Origin: Polydactylus sextarius
Lineage: Eukaryota > Chordata > Actinopteri > Polynemidae
Direction of reading: 5' to 3'
DNA length: 64,000 bases
Assembly: GCA_016801845.1 (NCBI GenBank)
Contig: CM028908.1
Location: 24,481,047 to 24,545,046, forward strand
Position numbers and translations under genes: made by a program. The notes under the pieces are model-generated. The model did not search any database. It was not told where the DNA came from and saw only the letters and a program-made list of their open reading frames with translations. Below, one piece after another: positions 11,863-24,680 of this stretch (position 1 is its first letter; each line of letters starts with the position of its first letter).

Positions 11863-12640
11863 ACATGGAATGTACCACTGTCAAATTGAAGAAGTGGCTG
11901 ATATCAAAAAGGCTGAATTTACAGACAGCACACAGGCACTAATCATGGCAACACAAGAACAGACCCTAGGTACAAGAGCCATAGAGGCCAAGATCTACCA
12001 CAGTGAACCAGACCCAAGATGCAGACTGTGTAAAAATGCCCCTGAGACAGTCCAGCACATAGTGACAGGGTTAAGATGCTAGCCGGGTCAGCGTACATTG
12101 AGAGGCACAATAGTGAAGGAACATCTGTACCCAGTATGGAATAGAAGTACGCAAATCCCAATGGGCTGTGCCACAGAAGGTGGCTGAAAACAACAGTGCC
12201 AAGGTTCTGTGGGACTTCAGCTTCCAGACTGACAAACAGCTCCTGGCTAACCAACCGGACATAGTAGTGGTGGACAAAGTACAGAAGAAGACAGTGGTGG
12301 TAGATGTGGCAATACCAGCTGACGCAACATCAGAAAGAAGGAACACGAAAAGGTTGAAAATTACCAAGGGTTGAAAGAACATCTGGAACAGATGTGGAAG
12401 GTCAAGGTGAACATGGTCCCTGTGGTAGTAGGAGCACTCAGGGCAGTGACCCCCAAACTGGGAGAGTGGCTCCAACAGATCCCAGGAACAATATCTGAAG
12501 CCTCAGTCCAGAAAAGCACAGTTCTAGGAACAACTAAGATACTGAGCAGAACCCTCAAACTCCCAGGCCTCTGGTAGAGGACCAAGCTTGAGAATAACAC
12601 ACTCAGATACCACCCAGGAGGGTGAGAAGGAGAGATCATA
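11863..12640 (+). pseudogene. R2-like LINE fragment: zinc knuckle and restriction-like endonuclease C-terminus
   Basis: The + strand encodes, in at least three frame segments (11863-12082, 12168-12374, 12371-12577), the C-terminal end of an R2-type non-LTR retrotransposon. ATQEQTLGTRAIEAKIYH leads into a CRLC..H zinc-knuckle remnant at about 12018-12062. A PDIVVVDK...VVVDVAIP segment at 12259-12318 follows, with the P-D...D spacing of a PD-(D/E)XK restriction-like endonuclease. The tail reads VTPKLGEWLQQIPG before the LPGLW end at 12577. R2-type LINEs use this endonuclease for target-primed reverse transcription. The upstream reverse transcriptase is missing. Frameshifts show that it is inactive. 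Confidence 0.8.
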
Positions 12641-13500
12641 TACATCATATAAGTTGTTTCAGATTTATGTTTTTGTCAAACATTTGTTTTTCATTTGGGA
12701 GACGAGCAAAGGACTGAACTCCTGCCAACACTATACTCCAGGATGGTGCATTGAAAGATCATTATAGACTTTAAATAAAAGACATCATCGCTGCCAAAAA
12801 ATCGTTAAATGTCTTAAAGCATTGACACAGGAATGTTAACAACTTCAAACATGCATCTAATTTAAACATCGGTGTTCAGCGTCTCATAAAGACATGAACG
12901 TCACCCACGGTGGAAATACTGTTATGTGGTCAATTTGGGTTGGGCTCCATCCATTTACTACCTTGACTGGAATGAACAGTTTGAAAAGTGACTTATGAAG
13001 ATTTACAAGTCAAAGATTACAAACTACTCTCACAGATCTGATTCACAGATAACTAAATTAGTTTAGACCAGTTCATAAACTGTGTTTCCTACAGCCTTTT
13101 GTACGCCCTGGTCCTCCAGCACAGCTAACAAATCAAAAACATATAGGTATGAAGGGGGCACTGTGTTTTAGGCAAAAAATAAACAGTACATACCTTAGTA
13201 ATGGACCACATATACTCTACATGAAGTGGATATTCTAGCTGAGCTGGCTCTGGTCCGTGGCCCAAACCAGAGACATAAGTTTCTCTTCTCATCTTTGGTG
13301 GCGGGAACATTTTTTGTCTTACAGCTTAAACAACACATGCAGTTGTTCTGTTGCTAAAAGCAGCCTGACTCTGCCAGGTGATTATAGAATCCAGTGTTTT
13401 ATTGAAATAAAATAGAAAGTGGAGTCTGATTTTAAACAGGTGATGTTTAAGCCATGTCCTACATCTCCACAGAGAATTTTTTTTAACATTGTGTTGATTT
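12641..13500. other. Intergenic, no gene recognised
   Basis: No supported gene or repeat. Short ORFs on both strands have no recognisable content. Confidence 0.5.
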
Positions 13501-13501
13501 A

Positions 13502-14158
13502 GGGCCACTGCCACTGCCCCTCAGACCCCACCCTGTCTTTTGTATGTTCATGATAGTAGAAGGTCTATCTATCTCAATTCTCTTCTAGATGAAGGGTGAG
13601 TGGTCTCACAACCTCCAAACGAAGCTATTTCAGGACCACACTTCAAACGAAGGAGGTATGAGAAATCTCCCAGCATGCATCAGGACAAGGATGCAGTTGT
13701 CAAGAAAGTTAGCGATTCAGTTAATGAACTTATTAACACGTTTAACTTAATTAAGCTAATTATTACTGACTGCTAATCAATAACGTTGGTTAACATTAGC
13801 TATCAATCGCTAGTTGTCACTTTGTTAACGTTTTCCTTTCATCTGATGTCAGGACTCTTCTGATGAAATGTGAGATTAATGTAAACAAACATCTTGTTAG
13901 TTTTTAATCCATCACCAACTTGATCGGTACAAACGAGTCTGTAGACGGCATCTTTGTTTGTTGTCTTTTGGTTGTCTTGGAGACTTGTTACATCGTCTTA
14001 AGTAGCAACTAGTGACAACTGATGATGTATAACGGTAAAGTAGCAGTGTCTCATTTCCTAGGGGAATGTTTTCACCCCTCACCATTTAAGGGATGTTATG
14101 AGTAGGGGTAAGAGAAGGGGCAGGGGGAGGGGTAATAAAGAGAAATGGGTTTGGTCCC
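13502..14158. mobile_element. Harbinger-like MITE, copy 1
   Basis: About 650 bp matching 30129-30781 over most of its length in the same orientation. The right end, AGAAATGGGTTTGGTCCC, is well kept, while the left end is degenerate. The base triplet TTA precedes it. No coding capacity. The GG..CC ends and a possible 3-bp TTA duplication suggest PIF/Harbinger, but the superfamily is not certain. Confidence 0.65.
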
Positions 14159-15579
14159 TAGACTCCACAGCCGTGGATGTTGAACAAGATATCAAGTATC
14201 CATCAGAAATTCAGTGGTTCAGCACCTTTCCCCAACTCTCCTCCCTGTTTCCTATCTCACATTGTCTCTATCATCTCTATCATTGTCTCTTTTCTTTCAG
14301 TTTGACAGAGATGCTTACCTCATTTTTATTTTGTCCATTTCAAGTATGAATCACACACCACTAAGCCTCAAGTGGGATCTCTTATCAGTGACCTGCTCTC
14401 GCTCTCTGAGGCTCAACTTTATATCATCTTAAATCATCTCAATCAATCCTCATCATCACCTCAGCTCAGTTTAAGGTTTCCAAGGTTTAGTTTAATTTTT
14501 GTCACAACTCCAGGTTTAACAGAGTGTTTCCATATAGTGTTAATACCTGTGAGATGAAGCTGGTCACCAGCGGTCTCATTTTTATTTTATTTTATTTTTT
14601 TAATCTGAAGTATTACGCTTGTACTCTGTTGAGTGCTGATGGCCTCTTTGGGACATCTCACACACAATTGATGCTGTGATCCCAGACGTTGTCTGTTTAT
14701 AAAAGTCCAAATCCACCTCATGACATCCTGTTAAAACTATTTCATTTTTTCTCTGAAAATCTTCAGAATCCCGTTGGTTTATTTACTGATATCAACTGAA
14801 CCTGAGAACAAACCGAACCCACCAAAGTTATTTTTTGGTCTAGTATCTGTACTTCTACTCTAGTGTCTGTACTTCTACTCTACTCTCTATTTCTACTCTA
14901 GTAACTGTATTTCTACTCTGGTGGGACTGTCAGGGTACAACACTGGAAGTGTTATAGCCAGTGAGTCATCATACACAACTCCACAACCTTAAGCTGAGGT
15001 GGCTGATATCTGCAGAAAACACCTCAGAAACAATCATTTTGTGAGTTGAGTCTCTGTCTAAATCCACTATTCACTCTGTTCAGTCTGTGTGGTATCCACA
15101 AATCTTCCTTGCTGAGGTGGCCAAAAAAAGTTGTTGTAATTTATAAACCAAGAGGTAACGTAAAGACATAAAGAAAACACAGAATGAGTCATTATTCAAC
15201 AGAAACAGTGACTGAGGTACCGGTTCCCATCAAATGAGACACGTTAGGTTTATATTGAGTAATATAACAGATCAGGTGACATCTGCTCCCTTACACGTTC
15301 ATTATAAACTCAGAAATGGTGAAAAACGCATATGACTAAAACTGTTACAATTCAAAAACTAAACAAAATATCAAGAATCTAACTAACAACTGAACATCTA
15401 AAAACCCATTTCAACATTAAATGATGTCTCTAACTGAAAGTTTACACTTCCTTTATTCAATTTAAGAGAAAACATGTTCATTAAAAGCTGAATTTTTCCA
15501 AAAATATGAAATATTTCAGATACATGATGTTCTTATTGAGCTTAACAGATATAAATGGAGTTTCTATGTTGAAGCAGTT
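14159..15579. other. Intergenic, no gene recognised
   Basis: Contains a minisatellite (given separately) and otherwise AT-rich non-coding sequence. No exon or RNA gene was seen. Confidence 0.5.
14838..14920. repeat. 20-bp minisatellite, about four units
   Basis: Four imperfect units of the form TAGTRTCTGTACTTCTACTC stand in tandem. The same motif, preceded by the same TTTTTTGGTC stretch, occurs in reverse orientation at 28436-28500, so it belongs to a dispersed repeat family. Confidence 0.75.
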
Positions 15580-16272
15580 ACAATTAAAACCGAAAAAACT
15601 CAGCAGGTCAACTCATACAAGTATCTCAGAGTTCACTTAAATGACACTTAGTTGTGCATGTCAATAGTCTGTGTTCTCGTTTACAGCAGGGACTGTGTTT
15701 TCTATGCAGACTGAGAGCACATGGGGTGGAAAAAAGCATCATGTTTTTATTTTACCAGGCAGAACTAGAGAGCTTAGTCCAGGACGTCATCTTGGTTTGG
15801 AAACCTCACTGCAAAACTAAAAACTTGGCTCATCTGGTGCACGCGGCCATGAAGGTGATAGGAAAAAGTGACACGCCTTGCAGTTTATTTAAGAACAAAC
15901 TGTTCTCAGGCCAGTCTAGAGGACAGTGAATGACCCTTCCCATATTCTTCATTCAGAATATGACCTCCTACCCTCAGACAGATGTTACAGAGTCCCTCTC
16001 TGTTAACTCAACCGTTTTCAGATTTAATTCGTTCCAGCCTCCATCAAATTCCTTTTTTAGTACTTTTATGATGGTAATATTTTACCATGTATTATTTATT
16101 TTAAAAAGTGTATGTATGTGTTGCATTATGGCATATGTGCAATACTGTTGTGTAATTGTTAGTGGATGTATTTTATGTATTGTGGTTATCAAAGCATTTC
16201 TGGTGCAACTGCAAAGTCCAAGACAAATTTCTCCAAAGTGGGATAATAAAGTTCGTATCGTATCGTATTGCA
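15580..16272 (+). mobile_element. Degenerate LINE 3' end with pentanucleotide tail
   Basis: Frame fragments resemble the C-terminus of LINE reverse transcriptase: VNSYKYLRVHL near 15608, then SRLQQGLCFLCRLRAHGVEK from 15678. A 3' UTR follows that ends GGGATAATAAAGTTC and then a (TCGTA)n-like tail at 16250-16270. Stops and frameshifts interrupt it. The layout suggests an L2/Rex-type fish LINE truncated at its 5' end. Confidence 0.65.
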
Positions 16273-18140
16273 AAAAAATAATAAACGATGAATAATAAAC
16301 CTGAGGACAGATAATGTGGCTCTTTTTACCAACTACAGTCCTATGTGTACTCTCCATTGTACCTGCGGAGAGAAGCAGAGACGGCGATAAGTCTGCAGCA
16401 GGATAAGAAATAACTCTGAGCACTCTAGACGCCCCATGTGATACCTAATAAATTACCTGCGTTGGAAAGAGATACTAGTCAGGAAAAGATTCACAGCCAA
16501 GAGGACCCCAGGGTTCATCAAACCACATGTAGTGAAAACAGCAGCCTGCTGGAGGATGTCAGAAAACTGAAGGAAACTGTAGCAAACTCAACCTACTTTA
16601 CATTACACAAGCAATTTAATTATTAATTATTATTAATCCAAAACACCGATATGTTCATCGTTAATGGCGCATGCAGCGTTGGCGGCATTAACTCAACTGA
16701 GGAAAAATAATAAGTGATTAAAAAGTTTCTTTGTGTCCAGGTTGAGAGAGACTATCCAGCAGAGGAGCTGGGGACAAGACAAATACTGGGCCAGAAGAAT
16801 CACAAAACATGTGGTTCATGTATGAGCCTGATTTATTTTGCTGTCAAACCCCCGTAGATCGCATCCTACGCTGCCTCACGACTGATATCCTCCACGCTGT
16901 GGTTGGTAAAGATGTCTTCTAGCTCCTAAACAAAGTCAACAAAGTAACTGTGACACTAAATTTGACTCAGTTCTCAGATGTTTGCTGACTGTCTGGAATT
17001 AACCACCCACTCTGATCAATTATCAAACAGTTCACGGTGATTAATGCTTTCGATCCTGACAGAGTTAAACGTCTGACGGCTGCTCAGCAGAATGAAGACG
17101 GTTAAAATAACTGAAATGTTATTCATCACACCTGAGATGGATGAAGACAGGATCTGACTCAGGAAGAATTACAAGAGTCTGGAATAACTCATTACCATAT
17201 ATAGCCTATGCTGACATGGGATCACTAACGCTACTTATTCAGTGTTATTCCAAGAGAAGTACTTAGTGTCTGCTTGTTTTATCCTTCGTCAAGTCATTGA
17301 AAGACATTGCATTTGTTAAAGGAAGCATGTGTGTCACATTTTACATTAGACATTTAGTCATTTTTTTAAGCCAGTCGCCACTAATCATAGGGTTGATCAT
17401 TGATCTGCACTTCAGTGTCATATTATCCTCGGGGGGATTTACTGAACCCAAATTAAACTCAACAGCTGATCCGAGTCTCAGGACCCACATAGAAAAATAA
17501 TTATAGGCTAAATTTGGCCCAGTTTTGGAGAAATGTATGGCCCTATGGCCCAAATTACGGGTGCAAAAACAACGTCAAAAGTCACCCGAAACCAGTTATG
17601 GAGCTCCAAAACAAAAACATAACTGCTCCAGAAAGAGTCCAAAATCCACCGCAGTCAAGAGAAAAGTCTTTACCATGTTACCTTTACCTTTTAAGTAGTG
17701 TGTTAAACCATAACTATGAGAGTCAAACCAAAGACCTTCACCCTGCTTCCTCTGTGACTAAAAATGTCAAACGTCTGACAGGCTACAGCCACAGTCTCTG
17801 ATATCTGCAGAGGTAGAGCAGATTGTCTACTGGTGGTTGTTCCTTTGGTGTGTGAACTGTAGTGTGAAGACTGTAAAAACATCTGTAGTCACATAATCAT
17901 TACCATTCACAAATGTACAGAAGTTTTGTGTGAATGAACACTAGACAGGTGTTACATAAATGTAGAAAATGTGTGAACAAAAATCCTTGGAGGTTGAAAA
18001 ATCCTTACATGTTGGATCAGCTGGACTTGTCAAAGTTCAAGAAGATCAAGTAAGAAGTGCTCTAGTGCAGATTAGTTAGGGATGTTTGAGGAGAGTCCTC
18101 AGAAGAGAAAGGTTGTGTTTCATCCAAGCATCAAATAACA
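16273..18140. other. Intergenic, no gene recognised
   Basis: No exon, RNA gene or repeat family could be supported. An ORF of 62 codons at 16438-16626 is hydrophilic but has no splice or family support. Confidence 0.45.
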
Positions 18141-18280
18141 ATATAAAGTGAAAACTATACATCAGTGAGCATTTAACCCATCACCTAAACGAGCAGGGGG
18201 AAGCTTGGACAGCTGGTGGATTTAAACCTGGGTCCTTCCAGACCCAAGTCCACTTCCTTGGCCACCAGGCCAGTGTGGAC
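18141..18280 (-). mobile_element. tRNA-derived SINE fragment
   Basis: On the minus strand it starts with a tRNA-like head, GGCCTGGTGGCCAAGGAAGT, an A-box-like element. A B-box-like GGTTTAAATCC follows, then a tail with GGGTTAAATGC and TATA-rich sequence. This is the layout of a Pol III SINE. The family is unassigned. Confidence 0.5.
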
Positions 18281-18574
18281 TGAGATTACCTTGTGTGTAG
18301 GGAAGGGTGTATGCAGGAGGAACGTGAGCCTGTATGTCTGAGTTTAATTAGATTGTGAAGACCCTGAAGCCTCTTTGTGTGAAGCACAAAATGACTTGAA
18401 TTTGATTGGAGCAGCCATGGATAACCAGTGGAAGTCGATGATGCGGACCCTTTGAGGTTGATCAAAGACCAGACGTACCGCTACGTTCTTGACCATCTGT
18501 AAAGGTTTCACTATGTTATCCAGGGAAAGTCTGGTAAGGTCTGTTTTTTATGAGGGAAATTAATGTCATGTATA

Positions 18575-18578
<4 letters not shown>

Positions 18579-18606
<28 letters not shown>
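18579..18606. repeat. (CA)n microsatellite
   Basis: An uninterrupted CA dinucleotide run of about 14 units. Confidence 0.95.
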
Positions 18607-18607
<1 letters not shown>

Positions 18608-18859
18608 TGAACAGTTCTGAAAACACATGGTCGATGGTCCAGACACCCCTGTAAAAACAGGACTGAACAGTGTAGATGTTTTAGAAACATGAGCACTGGT
18701 GAATGTCATGAACAAACTGTTGCTTGTTGACACTGCTGTGATCACAAAGGAATAAAATGTAATTTCACTTTCTCAGAGAAACCAGTGATTGAAACCATCA
18801 ATGATATTGTGATCAGTAGTACTGGTGGCAAACTCTCCGCTGCTTTGTCGCTACTTTAT

Positions 18860-18862
<3 letters not shown>

Positions 18863-18892
<30 letters not shown>
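18863..18892. repeat. (TA)n microsatellite
   Basis: An uninterrupted TA dinucleotide run of about 15 units. Confidence 0.95.
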
Positions 18893-18900
<8 letters not shown>

Positions 18901-21042
18901 CTAAAGAAGAAAAATGATGACTGGGACTCTGGAGACTTTGTAGCTCCTGGTCTTTAAAAGCAGGAACCACATGTTGAGTTAAAGAAACCAGAGCAGATGA
19001 AACCTATAATAAGGAGTTGTTGTGTACACAGACATTTGAGTCATTGTTGTGTGCAGCTTTAGGGGAGGTGACTTTTGCAGATGAATATTTTTATGCTCCG
19101 TTCTCATGCCACCTGTAAATGAATCCTACAACACAGAGCTGCTGAATCAGCGTGTGTTTGTCATGGAGCTCCACGGAGGACGAGGATTCATTCAATGAGT
19201 CATATGACTCATTGTAAAAAAGCTGATGGCTCTCAATGTTACACAGCCATCAACATGAAAACCTCAGCAGGACCCAGCTTGTTATAAATACCTTAACGCT
19301 GAGCAATCAGTGTGTCTGTGTGAACTATAGTATGGTTGTTTATTATATAACACGTGAATATATCTGTAGTATATCTTATGCAGCATAACTATAGCTTGCT
19401 CCAATCAGTGGTGATGATCACTGTGGTCCAGACCACACAGGCTTTGACTATTGACCTCACTGACTAAGTGTTTTGGTAAGACTATTTTCCCTTCAGGAAA
19501 TGTGCAGAATGAGGCCTTATATATATGTATATGCATTCCCATGCCTTTCAAGGTAACTTGTGGTACACATTCCTCCACCACCTGACTTGCGCTGCACCAA
19601 CATCACTCTGCTTGTGTGTTTTCTGTCAAAATACCAGAAGGCTCCAGAGTGAGACGTTTGGCGGCTGATAAAAAATAAATAAAAGATGTAGAAATTGTTA
19701 GTGAAATTAGTGAAAATGCAAAAACTCTCAAGTGAAGCCTGACTGTGAAATTATGATTATAACCGGTCGGTCGGATGTTCAGAACAAGGTTGGGATTGAA
19801 TCATCTTTCCATTTAAATTTGTTGGATAGTTAAGTTGATATTCAAGAGCGGGTACAACTGAACAATCCCCCAGTGAGAAAAAGTTTAAACATTATTGTTA
19901 ATGTTGGAAAATACCATATAAATGCCAAAAGAAGGAAATGTTTTTCTTGCTTCTTCCAAAAAAACAGATAAAATTCTTGTTCTCATTACTCAGTTTCTCA
20001 GAGGACGTCAGAGTCCAACAACTGAATTTTCCTTCAGTGATTTTAGCATAAAAACAATTATTCTGGATTTATTTTACTACATTTGATACTCACATTGTTC
20101 ACTTGAACAGATTTAGACTTTAGCTGATGATATTACAGATTGGTTTCGTGGTTCTTGGCAGAAAAAAAAAAAAAAAAAAAAACACAGGACGTGGTGCAGG
20201 AGTTTAAGATGTGAAAATTAATTTCCATTCATTTGAACATAACCCAGAAAAAAACAATCAGAGTTCAGTTCCCTTAAATGTAAACTCAGAAAAATGACAT
20301 TTCTGCAAATTCTGAAAAGTGTTCGCTCTCACACCTGTCTTTCATCAGCATTTCATGTTTCTTGTGGTCCCTCTGAAATCTGCAGACTTATGAGACTCTA
20401 TTAAATCTGCCCCTGGGGCATCATCTGCCATGTGCTTGACTTTGGTGACTCCTTGACCTGATGCAATTCCTTGAGTTGTTCTTTTCACGACTCCCACTCC
20501 TTCACTCTGTTTGTGTGTGATTGCCTGCAGGTGCAGCCACAGTCACAGGATCTGTGTCTCTTCCACCACTTCCACTCTGTCAGACCACAAAAACCTGCAA
20601 AGTCTCGCAACGTAGCGTTTGTCTCTTTTGTTTGTTTGCCTGAACTCATCCTGAAATGAGGTTAGTAGGTTTAACATGCCACATTGAACCTAAACCCACA
20701 GAGTTTTTTTTTCTGTCAACCTGGCTACATCATCAAGGTAATTCATGCTGCAAACTTCACCTGCAGGTTATGCTGTAAATTTCAGTTTTAAATCAGCTAT
20801 AAAAATGTTGGCCTTTCACTCCTCACCTCCTCAGGAGATGGTTGCACCATTACTGGAGAATCCTTTGAAATTTGAAGTTCCTCATTAGACAGTCACTCCA
20901 TCCAGGATTTTGTGGCATAATTTACCTGATTTCATGGCAACTTTTCTAAAAAGTTGTGGTGTTTTTAGACGTTTTGTTACAATAAAGTTGCAGGAGCAAT
21001 TCAAAGTTGTGATTTCCCCCCTTCCTTTTATAATTATACTTT
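18893..21042. other. Intergenic, no gene recognised
   Basis: Contains a poly(A) run at 20161-20181. No exon, RNA gene or repeat family was supported. Confidence 0.45.
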
Positions 21043-21520
21043 AACAATTAATCAAAAATGACATGTCTGGTCTATTGTCCTCTCTGTGTTTCTAACAATC
21101 TCTTTGTGTTTCTTGGTAAAACACACAGAAGTTGTTTCTCAATAGACTCATTTTTTGCCTTTAATCAGAGAGATAGTGTAGAGAGACAAGAAACAGGGAG
21201 GAGAGTGGGGGAAGGACACACAGAAAGGTTGATTTGGTCAGGACTTGAACCGGCAAACATCTGCACGGCACATACACCAACATGGTGCACCTTAGCCACT
21301 CGGCCATCCAGTCGCCCCAGTAGACAACATCCTTTTGTTGATCCACAACAATATAAAATATTTTTCCTTCTCTTTCTTCCATGAACTCTGCCCAGATACT
21401 GCTTCTCTTGGTCCTTAGTAGAGATGTTGAAGCTAAATGTGAGACTTTTTTAACTCACGTTTCCTGCATCTTCTAAAAGAAACAAGGACGCGAGTTCACT
21501 GACGTATGGATCAATGTTTT
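21043..21520. repeat. Local duplication, copy A (interrupted by a SINE)
   Basis: About 300 bases here match 22858-23107. Both copies run from AATTRATYAAAAATG to GACGTATGRATCAATGTTTT and share the CCACAACAATATAAAA core. Copy A is longer only because a SINE sits at 21148-21318. Some blocks (AGACGAC, ATTTCCTACATCTTC) differ, so the copies are well diverged. Confidence 0.75.
21148..21318 (-). mobile_element. tRNA-derived SINE inside copy A
   Basis: On the minus strand the element begins GGGGCGACTGGATGGCCGAG. An A box (TGGCCGAGTGGCTAAGG), a B box (GGTTCAAGTCC) and a TCCTTCCCCCACTCTCCTCC body follow, then a GATTAAAGGCAAAAAA tail. Near-identical target duplications AATAGAC (21141-21147) and AGTAGAC (21319-21325) flank it. 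The same family occurs at 44440-44633. The head looks like a Leu/Ser-type tRNA, but it is not a tRNA gene. Confidence 0.88.
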
Positions 21521-22857
21521 GCTGAAAATTTGCAGACATTGGTTGAATTTGCATTAATAGTTGCGATCGCAACAACCTGGAAGGTCTGATTACAAGGGAG
21601 AGTGTTTCATGACGTGATCATGATCTGTTGGTTTTTCTGGATCATATTTCTATTTTCTGCCACAAACACAAACTTGTGCACTTGTAGTTTGTTGACCTAC
21701 TCAGTCTGAATGTGCAGCTGTCACATTAGAGATAAACAGGAGGTTTTTGCTGCTTTATATGAAGAAGCAGTGTTACTTTGTTCTGTGATGATTGTTTTAT
21801 ATTTTCCATTATAACAACTTGTTCAAATGACACCAAATGTTTCCTTTTATAGAAAAACAAAACCTGAGGTTAACAAAGACAAACTGATAATCACCATGGT
21901 GACACCATATCTGTGACTTCACTCCTGTATAATTATATAACTGTTTCATCTCTCATGCTCCTTCAGCTTGTATCTGTTTGACTCCTCACAATAAAAATCT
22001 CCTCACTCTCGTCTGTGTTCCTGTACATCCCAGAAACACACGGAGGAAAGTAAATGTAAAGCAGGAACATGACGCAGCAAATTGCTGGACATATGGAATA
22101 TATCGTGAGCTTGTTTTTGATTTTTAATGTAGAGTATTATGTAATTTTATGCATGTCAGTTTTTTTGAACATATGGAACATATGTAGAAACTGCGTGTGT
22201 TTTCTTCTGACTAATTTGCTTTCCTTTGTCCATTTTTTTGGCAGGTCAACACACAGATCTGTCTCATTTCTGTCTTCATCAAGTAACTGCACGAGTTGCT
22301 GTTTCCTGTGGACTTTATGATTTAAAACATTTAAGAAGCTATATATGTTAAATGCACATAATTTTTACATTTGTTTAACTAGTACGTATGTAATAAGGTA
22401 GAGAAGTTCAGAAGAGAGAGAAATGTTTAGGAGGTGGTCACAAAAAAGAGAGTTTGTTAAGTGTGTGAAAGGATTTCTGACCTTTAGAGCGACACTTTAC
22501 ACCGAACTGAAATAATCTATCACTGGCTCCAGCTCTGAAACAGCAGGGGTGACGGATATTCTCATCCAGCTCTTGGCGAGACATCGAATAAGTGTTCTTC
22601 CCAAACTGATGTGCTTGTATAACAGAGTGTATTGAGATCCATAAATGTTTTCATGTGGATATATTTTAGAGAGCAGACGCACATTATGTTAGATTAATCC
22701 ACTAGGGGATTTTTTGAGGTCAGATATTAACTGTAAACCCCTGATGTTCCCTAGTACTGTCGTTTATTTATGTTTTTTTAGATCAAGTTCTCATCAATTC
22801 AATGAAAAGACATTTTGCATTTTTTTTCAAAGTGCTGTGAGGCTAAAACAAGACTTA
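21521..22857. other. Intergenic, no gene recognised
   Basis: AT-rich spacer between the two duplicated segments. An 83-codon ORF at 22069-22320 is hydrophobic but unsupported. Confidence 0.45.
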
Positions 22858-23107
22858 AACAATTGATTAAAAATGAAATGGACAAACCAGTGTGTCTGGT
22901 CTGTGTTTCTAACATTCTCCGTACGTTTCGAAGTGTTTCTCAACAGACGACTTCTTGTTGCTCCACAACAATATAAAACAGTTTTCTTCCTCTTTCTTTC
23001 ATGAACTCTGCCCGAATACTGTTTCTCTTGGTTCTTAGAAGTGATATATTTCCTACATCTTCAAAAAAGACATTAAGTGAGTTCACTGACGTATGAATCA
23101 ATGTTTT
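22858..23107. repeat. Local duplication, copy B (uninterrupted)
   Basis: Counterpart of 21043-21520 without the SINE. It keeps the empty-site sequence CTCAACAGACGAC where copy A has its insertion. Confidence 0.75.
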
Positions 23108-24547
23108 ATTGGATAAGATAACGATGATGATGAGCAATGGTCATAAATTGCAGTAAAAGTGTTAATCATTGCAAACAAGTACTTGTGTTCGCACTGACAA
23201 GTCTGATAAAACACAGTGAACTGTTAAAACCAGGATGGTTTCACTTATTATGGTCAAAAAGTTGAGTGTGTAACGACGGACACTTCTCACCCTCAATGAC
23301 GCCATCTTGTCTACATAGCAGAAGAGGAGGGACGGCGGTGGCAGCGTAATCTCCACTTCACATGAAACATGGAGCCACACAAGCAAACATCAGCGCTAGT
23401 GAGACTTTGATTATTGATTAGAATTGAAAACAAGGCGGCAGATATGTTGGTGGGAGACAATCACTATTAGAAGAGCTCAGTTTAATACAAGAGCTGCTCA
23501 AGTGTTTAACTCCAGAATAACCTGGTTGATGCACCTTTAGCGACGCTCTCCTGTCGTGGTTGTTGAATGAACAACCACACTGTTCCTTTAGTTGCAACCT
23601 GGTGAGTTTATTGCAGTGTGTAAATTGTCCATGAGCAAAATAAAACAAACAACAAACAGCGGTATGATGAGCGTCGCCATCAAAAACCATTTGCCCTTCT
23701 GGGTCAAAACATTACAACAAGAGTGAACAATACCACCTAAATACACCTGAGCCCCCTGGTGACAGCACAGTGACCCCCCCACACACACACACACACATTA
23801 AGTGAATTACACCATTGCCTCAGAATTCAGCCGAACACATTTAGCTTCTATAATCACGGAACAAATCCATGATTTATGTTCTGTTCAGTTGTAATTCACC
23901 ATTAAAAAGAGTAGAGGAAGAAGAAGAAGAAGACGTTCCCCTTGTCATTTTTGGTAAGTGTGCAACAATTTGAGGCCACATACTCTGTTGAAGTACTATG
24001 GACGTATACACAACATACTACCTGGAAATGTGCTAACGCAAGTATCCGATCTGGTCAACTCTATCTGGTCAAGATCTCACAGTTGTGACTGTGATTGTAG
24101 ATTTTCTACTCAGGTTAACGTTGCTACAAACTAACCGAACATCAGGTCACTTGATGACAGTTGATCTATCTACATAATATGTGAGCAAACCCCATGAGCT
24201 CATGAAGACAAGTACAAAACAAGTTTTATCACCAATCTGACATCCTGTCCCCCCCGAGACCCTGTGATAACTCTGCTCCCTGTAAGAGGAAGAGTCACTG
24301 ACGCACCACATCCAGCAGGTGGTGCTCTGTAGACCCGACATCCTCCAACCACAGCTCCCACACAGTGAGGAACAGTTAAAAATTAGAAGGGAAATAATTG
24401 ATCCTTCAAAATAAAAGCACACAATTTATACCTGTAAAGTTAAGTTTCCCATGAGAAACTGACAGACTTCAAATAAATCAACGTAACAATCAGAAATCAA
24501 AGTAGTGAACAAACTTAATAATGGTATCACTGAGTAAAAGTTTTACA
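23108..24547. other. Upstream region of EDN3, no gene recognised
   Basis: Non-coding. It contains a short C-run/CA array at 23775-23798 and a GAAGAA repeat near 23912. I see nothing else to annotate. Confidence 0.45.
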
Positions 24548-24581
24548 AAATCAGGATCAGTTTTATTACCATGTAAGTTTT

Positions 24582-24616
<35 letters not shown>

Positions 24617-24680
24617 ACACACACAGGATTTTGTTCTGGTGCAAAACAACATAAACATATAAGAAAAACAGAATTAAAAA
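24548..24680 (-). repeat. LINE-tail-like repeat with embedded CA microsatellite
   Basis: AATCAGGATCAGTTTTATTA at the left, then a (CA)n array at 24582-24625, then GGATTTTGTTCTGGTGCAAA. This order recalls the common fish repeat in which a TCAGAATCAGCTTTATT-type end precedes a simple repeat. A (TAA)n array follows at 24742-24766. Confidence 0.5.

Noticed and set aside
21148..21318. A functional tRNA gene (A and B boxes on the minus strand)
   Set aside because: The head is followed by a SINE body and tail, target duplications flank it, and the same unit recurs at 44440. No intact cloverleaf was seen.
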